10,179 nucleotides of DNA from an uncultured Acidocella sp. (GTDB lineage Bacteria; Pseudomonadota; Alphaproteobacteria; Acetobacterales; Acetobacteraceae): contig NZ_CAMIIE010000096.1 of the NCBI RefSeq assembly GCF_946222605.1, forward strand, positions 1 through 10,179, written 5' to 3'. The position numbers and the translations under genes are program-made. This document shows, piece after piece, positions 6,411-10,179 of this stretch; the first letter of the stretch is position 1, and every line of letters starts with the position of its first letter. The notes below the pieces were generated by a model. That model ran no database searches, was not told the origin of the DNA, and was given only the letters and a program-made list of their open reading frames with translations.

Positions 6411-7355
6411 ATGGATCGGTTTGAGGCACTCCGCGCTCTGGTCGCAGCGGTTGACGGGGGTAGTCTTTCTGCGGCGTCGCGGGCACTGGGCATTCCGTTG
6501 CCGACAGTGAGCCGCCGGGTATCCGACCTTGAGGCGCTGCTCGGGTCGCAACTGGTGGTGCGCACCAGCCGCAGGCTATTGCTGACCGAAGCCGGTACGG
6601 CTTACGTGGCGTCCGCCCGCCGTGTGCTTGAAGAACTGGCTGAGGCCGAGCGGGCAGCGTCAGGTGAATATCGCGCGCCGCGTGGGGAGCTTCTGATCAC
6701 CGCGCCGTTTATGTTTGGCAAGATGCATGTCGCGCCAATCGTTCATGAATTTCTTGGCGCCTATCCAGAGGTCAGCGTGCGGCTTGCCCTGACCGACGGT
6801 GTCCTCGATATGGTCGAATCCCATATCGACGTCGCCGTCAGAATCGGCAATTTGCCCGATAGCACGCTGGTTGCTCGGCGGGTTGGCGAGGTGCGCTGGG
6901 TGACCTGCGCCAGCCCCGGCTATGTGGAGCGGCGGGGTAGCCCTGCCTCACCCGCCGATCTCATGAATTTTGATTGCATCGCCTATGAAGGCCTCGAACT
7001 CTGGCGGGACTGGTCGTTCGCCGGCCCTCAAGGAATACAGACAATCATCGTGCGCCCGCGCTTTTCAGTGAATACGGCCGACGCCGTGATCGCCGGTGCG
7101 GTTGCGGGCATCGGGATCGCTTATGTCATGTCCTATCAAGCGGCGGACAGCGTCCGCGACGGAACCCTCTTGCCGCTTCTGACAGAGTGGGCTCCTGCTC
7201 CTATTCCGGTACAGATCGTGCATGCCGCACGCCAACATCAGCCCTTGAAGCTCAGGGCGTTTCTCGATTTTGTCGTGCCCCGTCTGCAACAAAGAGTGAA
7301 GACGGTACGAGAGGCGTTCGAAGCGGAGCAAGCGTACAACATCGGCGCTGCGTGA
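6411..7355 (+). CDS. LysR-family transcriptional regulator (CrgA/DmlR-like), probable operon regulator
   Basis: Seen: 314 aa. An N-terminal winged helix-turn-helix at about 1-60 includes GSLSAASRALGIPLPTVSRRV and the LysR-typical LLGSQLVVRTSRRLLLTEAG. A linker helix runs from 61 to 90 and a periplasmic-binding-protein-like effector domain from about 92 to 290. LLITAPFMFGK near 94-104 and the ending LRAFLDFVVPRL resemble the CrgA/DmlR group. A short basic C-terminal tail follows. Known: LysR regulators work as tetramers, and a small-molecule ligand bound to the effector domain changes promoter bending. The start ATG has a GAGAGG-type site 5 nt upstream. It is transcribed divergently from the AhpD-led operon and probably controls it. 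The inducer is unknown but is likely an aromatic or electrophilic compound, given the enzymes. Confidence 0.95.
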   Translation: MDRFEALRALVAAVDGGSLSAASRALGIPLPTVSRRVSDLEALLGSQLVVRTSRRLLLTEAGTAYVASARRVLEELAEAERAASGEYRAPRGELLITAPFMFGKMHVAPIVHEFLGAYPEVSVRLALTDGVLDMVESHIDVAVRIGNLPDSTLVARRVGEVRWVTCASPGYVERRGSPASPADLMNFDCIAYEGLELWRDWSFAGPQGIQTIIVRPRFSVNTADAVIAGAVAGIGIAYVMSYQAADSVRDGTLLPLLTEWAPAPIPVQIVHAARQHQPLKLRAFLDFVVPRLQQRVKTVREAFEAEQAYNIGAA

Positions 7356-7524
7356 AGATATGTTCCACCATACCCGCCTGTTGCCAGCTAATTCGTATCG
7401 ACATCTATGGCCCGGTGAGCAGGCTAGTTAAGGCGGCAACGCGCCCAGGGCGGTCATTCGCGGGGCTGGATCCTATCCCCGAAAGCAGCCGTTCCCCCAA
7501 AAGCGGGACATAAGTGTCGCTAAT

Positions 7525-7569
7525 TTTGTCGTGTTTCAGGCGGGTTCTACAACAAAAGCGCACGACAAA
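7525..7569. repeat. 9-bp perfect inverted repeat upstream of the effector-like gene
   Basis: TTTGTCGTG (7525-7533) and CACGACAAA (7561-7569) are exact reverse complements with a 27-nt spacer. The spacing is long for an RNA hairpin loop and more like two arms of a protein or recombinase binding site. No recombinase gene is present in the window, so the role is open. Confidence 0.45.
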
Positions 7570-7574
7570 TGAAT

Positions 7575-7612
7575 CCAAGAAAAACAATAGGTTGCGGCTC
7601 ATCGCAGCCTAT
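7575..7612 (-). terminator. Intrinsic-terminator-like hairpin facing the - strand
   Basis: The 10-bp stem ATAGGTTGCG / CGCAGCCTAT (7587-7596 and 7603-7612, one G-U pair) has a 6-nt loop. Read on the - strand it is followed directly by TGTTTTTCTT, the layout of a Rho-independent terminator. No - strand gene lies upstream of it (positions above 7612), so it may end an antisense or small RNA, or block read-through. On the + strand it would be a hairpin in the leader of the effector-like gene. Confidence 0.5.
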
Positions 7613-7637
7613 CGCACAATTTGCAAGTTACGCGACT

Positions 7638-7678
7638 TGGATGTAATCCAGGGTTGTGATGGATTGTGCCATGGATTG
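7638..7678. promoter_or_regulatory. Cluster of TGGAT half-sites, possible operator
   Basis: TGGAT-GTA-ATCCA forms a small palindrome at 7638-7650, followed by two direct copies of ATGGATTG at 7659-7666 and 7671-7678, spaced 12 bp start to start. Four half-sites within 41 bp, ending 21 nt before the ATG at 7700, suggest binding of a regulator. No regulator is encoded beside it. The binding protein is unknown. Confidence 0.35.
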
Positions 7679-7699
7679 CGTTCATAGTAGGGTTTCGTC

Positions 7700-9178
7700 A
7701 TGAGCGCATATGCCGGGCAAGATCGGAAAAGAAAAGCTCTCAACCATTTTCCGCCGCATCCGTTTCTGACGATCCGGTTGCGCACCGGGACGTTGCTGAT
7801 CCTCCCGCAAAACCATGAGTCCTTCGACATGCGAAGGTTTCAAATCTATCGCGAATGGCATCTTGGCCGTAGCGCGGGAGCTTATGAACTCGAAAATCTC
7901 GGCAAACTCGATTGGCATATCGCTGCTCAGATCAAAGATTTCTACAACAGCTTGTTTGGCGGGGGCGCCAACCGCCTAACCGATCAACAAATGTTGGACT
8001 GGCTGCGGAGCGAGGTGCAAAGCACCGCGCTCGCGGCATTTTGGCTTCAGGATGAGTGGATGCTGGCTGGGGCAGTCACGGCCCCGGCGGCTTCTCTCTC
8101 CCCGCCACCGGCAACGCTGCCCGTGGCGCACTGGACCGTCAAGCACAAGATCGAAGCTATGTTCGCGGCGATCCCGGGCCACCTAGGACCGGCGGCGAGA
8201 GAACAGTTCAATGCCCTTCTCACGCCCCAGAATCTAGCCATTATGGTTGGGTTTCTGGCGGCCGGGTTAGCCATCCAAGCAATTCCCGTCGCGGACGCGG
8301 TGGCCGATGCGATCATCGCTGGCTTGGCCTATGCCATGTATGGTTGGGCAGGGCTGGTGGCTGGGTATGAGTTTACCAAGGCGGTGATTCAGGCCGGACG
8401 GGCGCAGAGTCAGCCTGATATCGACCATGCAGCACAAAAAGCAGCGGATGCCTTGATCACGCTAGGGGTGACGCTGTTTCTGGCTAGGCTTCTTGAAAAG
8501 ATTAAGGCTGATAGCGGGAAAGAACCTACGAAACCCACCAAGACAGAGCCGTTGAAGAGACCGGCGCGCGGCTCGACCGACGATATCATGCAACGCTACA
8601 ACAACGGGAATGAAGGCGTTACATATCCCCGGCGTGCCGATCAATTCACACCAGATAGCGTTTACGATTCAACCGCGCCAACGGCTGACCAGCGTACTGC
8701 CATCAATCAGTTACAAAGCCAGCTCGACTCAAGTGGAAATCCAGCGTGGGACGACGACAAGATCGACCAAATTCTGAATAGCGGCTCCAACTTTGGCACC
8801 AAAGACTATTCCGTAGGCGATAACATCTACAAACTTCAGAATCTTGGCTACAACCCGGATACGCCCAGTCCCTATATTTTGGACCAAAATGGCATGAATC
8901 AGTTGATCAATCAGGGATATGTAGATGAGAATCTGAACGTGACGAACGCCGCCGGGGTCAAGCAATATCTAGCTTTACCATGTTACAATATGGCCCAAAC
9001 AATATTCCAAGGGCAGGTCACGACACCAACAACAGGCGTCACGTCTCAGATCAATTCTGCTTCGGAATTGTTCAACCTTGATAATGGGGCGGGTGGCGTG
9101 GATGAAGGAAAGCTGTTCATGACCGGCGGCGGCTCTCAGGTTTCATTGGCGCCTTCAGCGGTCAGCTTTGGTAAATAG
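7700..9178 (+). CDS. Putative polymorphic-toxin/effector-like protein with unrecognised C-terminal domain
   Basis: I do not recognise a named family with confidence. Seen, 492 aa: an N-terminal part (1-170) with IYREWHLGR near 49-57; hydrophobic, Ala/Gly-rich segments at about 178-197, 200-226 and 249-266; a Lys/Pro/Thr-rich linker (268-291); then a polar C-terminal domain (292-492) rich in Asn, Asp, Gln, Gly and Thr. The C-terminal domain has no histidine and one cysteine (C428, in ALPCYN), the only cysteine in the protein. No signal peptide. Inferred: a hydrophobic translocation-type middle, a linker, a variable C-terminus and a small gene directly after it fit a contact-dependent or type VI-type toxin, with 292-492 as the toxic part. 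The ATG at 7700 has AGGG 7 nt upstream; the in-frame ATG at 7829 (M44) lacks a good site but is possible. Alternatives are a structural or phage-derived protein. Confidence 0.75.
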   Translation: MSAYAGQDRKRKALNHFPPHPFLTIRLRTGTLLILPQNHESFDMRRFQIYREWHLGRSAGAYELENLGKLDWHIAAQIKDFYNSLFGGGANRLTDQQMLDWLRSEVQSTALAAFWLQDEWMLAGAVTAPAASLSPPPATLPVAHWTVKHKIEAMFAAIPGHLGPAAREQFNALLTPQNLAIMVGFLAAGLAIQAIPVADAVADAIIAGLAYAMYGWAGLVAGYEFTKAVIQAGRAQSQPDIDHAAQKAADALITLGVTLFLARLLEKIKADSGKEPTKPTKTEPLKRPARGSTDDIMQRYNNGNEGVTYPRRADQFTPDSVYDSTAPTADQRTAINQLQSQLDSSGNPAWDDDKIDQILNSGSNFGTKDYSVGDNIYKLQNLGYNPDTPSPYILDQNGMNQLINQGYVDENLNVTNAAGVKQYLALPCYNMAQTIFQGQVTTPTTGVTSQINSASELFNLDNGAGGVDEGKLFMTGGGSQVSLAPSAVSFGK

Positions 9179-9190
9179 AGGAACATTTCC

Positions 9191-9922
9191 ATGATCCCCA
9201 TCACGCCTGAAATCATCGGTCCTGGCATTGAAGAAGAATATGCCGACGCCATGGAGCGCATCGCCTTCCTGCTCGACGCCTTCAAGGACTACCCCGCCTC
9301 GAACGAAACTGCGCATGGCCGCGTGGTCTATCAGCTCCGCTGGCTCAAGCAGGAGATCGACGCGCAGCGCTTGCCTGTTCCCGTGCATAAGAGCTGGATC
9401 AGTACGCTCTGCTATGTTGTCGGCTCTTGCGAAGTAGATGACACCAAGGAAATCGCCAAAGCCCTGGGGGAGTTAAAGCGTATCTTGCAAGGCCCTGGCT
9501 TGCTCAAGCCTCGGCATTTCCCGGTTATCGCGGCGCAGATCGACGATCTGGTGGCTGATATTCGTCTATTTGGAGATCCGCTGACACCCGATGAAATAAA
9601 GTTCGTCGCGGATTTGGAAGACACCGCCAAAGGGATTCGATCCGGTCAAATTATTCCTCCCCTGACCGTGCCAAAAGGTATTCACCCTCTGAGGTTGGCT
9701 TTGATGCACGCCAAACGACTAGAAAATGTACTCCCACAGCCACCAAACCCACATGAGTATTGGAAACAATCACATTTTTTGCAACTTCCTCTATTTTCAG
9801 CCTGGCGTCCGTACGTAGCCCAAAAGCCTCTCTTGGCAGCACCTAATCCTGGGTTGGGGCCAGAAGCACCCGACTTCACGCTTGTTCGTGATCTGGTGAA
9901 AACCAACGTAACGAAAACATAA
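9191..9922 (+). CDS. Hypothetical protein, candidate immunity protein for the upstream effector
   Basis: I do not recognise the family. Seen: 243 aa, soluble, no signal peptide and no membrane segment. The N-terminal two thirds look helical and charged (for example EEYADAMERIAFLLDAFKDYP, then TKEIAKALGELKRIL and DEIKFVADLEDTAKGI). A Pro-rich C-terminal third includes PQPPNPHEYW and APNPGLGPEAPDF. It begins 12 bp after the stop of the effector-like gene, with AGAGGA 8 nt before the ATG, so the two are almost certainly co-transcribed. Inferred: a small cytoplasmic protein immediately downstream of a probable toxin is the usual place for the cognate immunity protein. A chaperone/adaptor for loading the effector is an alternative, though those more often lie upstream. 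Confidence 0.75.
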   Translation: MIPITPEIIGPGIEEEYADAMERIAFLLDAFKDYPASNETAHGRVVYQLRWLKQEIDAQRLPVPVHKSWISTLCYVVGSCEVDDTKEIAKALGELKRILQGPGLLKPRHFPVIAAQIDDLVADIRLFGDPLTPDEIKFVADLEDTAKGIRSGQIIPPLTVPKGIHPLRLALMHAKRLENVLPQPPNPHEYWKQSHFLQLPLFSAWRPYVAQKPLLAAPNPGLGPEAPDFTLVRDLVKTNVTKT

Positions 9923-10179
9923 GTCTCGCCAGCCCCTATTTGACACAACAGTTTTGCAAACTTCGTTGGCCGGCGCAGTTCAGATGCTCTTTCATAAGAT
10001 ATGACCGAAACGTACCAAACGGTGTCCTGCCCGATAATTTTGACGTCATTCCAGTTCTTCTCAGCTGATCCGAACGAATGTCCGCTTGTGAACGCTGGTT
10101 ACTTCAAAGCCGCCGGGCAGTTCTCGGCCCGATCCTGCCTATAATCGGAAACATTGATGGGAGCCGCGGAATGGCAGAT
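9923..10179. other. Right-edge non-coding stretch
   Basis: No gene is supported. A TATAAT hexamer at 10140-10145 is followed by an ATG at 10157 that opens a frame running off the window (MGAAEWQ). The -35 region 17 bp upstream is poor and the ribosome binding site is weak, so a gene start here is only a possibility. No terminator with a T-run is visible after the immunity-candidate stop. Confidence 0.35.

Larger units (their letters stand above)
7356..7699. other. 344-bp gap upstream of the effector-like gene
   Basis: No gene is supported here. From left to right it holds a CGGGG-N11-CCCCG dyad (7461-7481), a 9-bp perfect inverted repeat (7525-7569), a 10-bp stem hairpin with a T-run on the - strand (7587-7612), and a cluster of TGGAT half-sites (7638-7678). 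The promoter of the effector-like gene should lie here, but no convincing -35/-10 pair was found. Confidence 0.55.

Noticed and set aside
6292..6486. N-terminal extension of the AhpD-like protein to an ATG at 6486
   Set aside because: It would overlap the divergent lysR gene and its promoter, while the ATG at 6291 has a perfect AGGAG and matches the family N-terminus.
7609..7830. 73-codon - strand frame ending in the terminator-like hairpin at 7587-7612
   Set aside because: Its stop falls suggestively at the hairpin, but it has no ribosome binding site and overlaps the effector-like gene; an untranslated RNA would fit equally well.
10140..10179. Gene start at the right edge (TATAAT at 10140, ATG at 10157)
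   Set aside because: The -35 region and ribosome binding site are poor, and only seven codons are visible, so no CDS is called.
1..10179. CRISPR array, tRNA, rRNA, insertion sequence or integrase
   Set aside because: No regularly spaced repeats, no cloverleaf-like segments, and no transposase or recombinase motifs were seen on either strand.

Overview
The window is a piece of a bacterial chromosome or large plasmid. It is most likely from an alphaproteobacterium (a sphingomonad or similar), judging from the fairly high GC of the central genes, the CrgA/DmlR-type LysR regulator and the AhpD-type and azoreductase gene set. This assignment is inference; there is no rRNA or tRNA to anchor it. 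The window splits into three blocks separated by non-coding gaps.

Block 1 (38-1654, + strand) is one AT-richer gene for a two-domain protein: an ABC-type AAA ATPase fused to a TOPRIM-like DUF4435 domain. This is the domain pair of the PARIS anti-phage system (AriA ATPase + AriB DUF4435 nuclease) in a single chain, so a merged PARIS-like defence protein is the best reading. A gap of about 540 bp with several inverted repeats and an open but start-less frame follows.

Block 2 (2196-7355) is a six-gene operon on the - strand with a divergently transcribed LysR regulator at its head. From promoter to end it encodes an AhpD/carboxymuconolactone-decarboxylase-type peroxidase, an alpha/beta hydrolase, a SnoaL/NTF2-like protein, a DUF1348 (also NTF2-like) protein, an FMN-dependent azoreductase/quinone reductase, and a second alpha/beta hydrolase paralogous to the first. 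Each gene has its own AGGAG-type ribosome binding site 7-8 nt before the start. The set suggests a LysR-controlled response to electrophilic, quinone or peroxide stress, or catabolism of an unknown compound. The substrate cannot be read from the sequence.

Block 3 (7700-9922, + strand) is a two-gene unit. It encodes a 492-aa protein with a central hydrophobic region, a Lys/Pro-rich linker and an unrecognised C-terminal domain, followed 12 bp later by a 243-aa soluble protein. The architecture fits a polymorphic-toxin/contact-dependent effector with its immunity protein, but neither matches a family I can name firmly. Its 344-bp upstream gap has a long inverted repeat, a terminator-like hairpin facing the - strand and a cluster of TGGAT half-sites. 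The last 257 bp hold no gene I can support.

A defence gene and an effector/immunity-like pair flanking an accessory operon suggest a variable accessory region. No transposase, integrase, CRISPR array or RNA gene was found.
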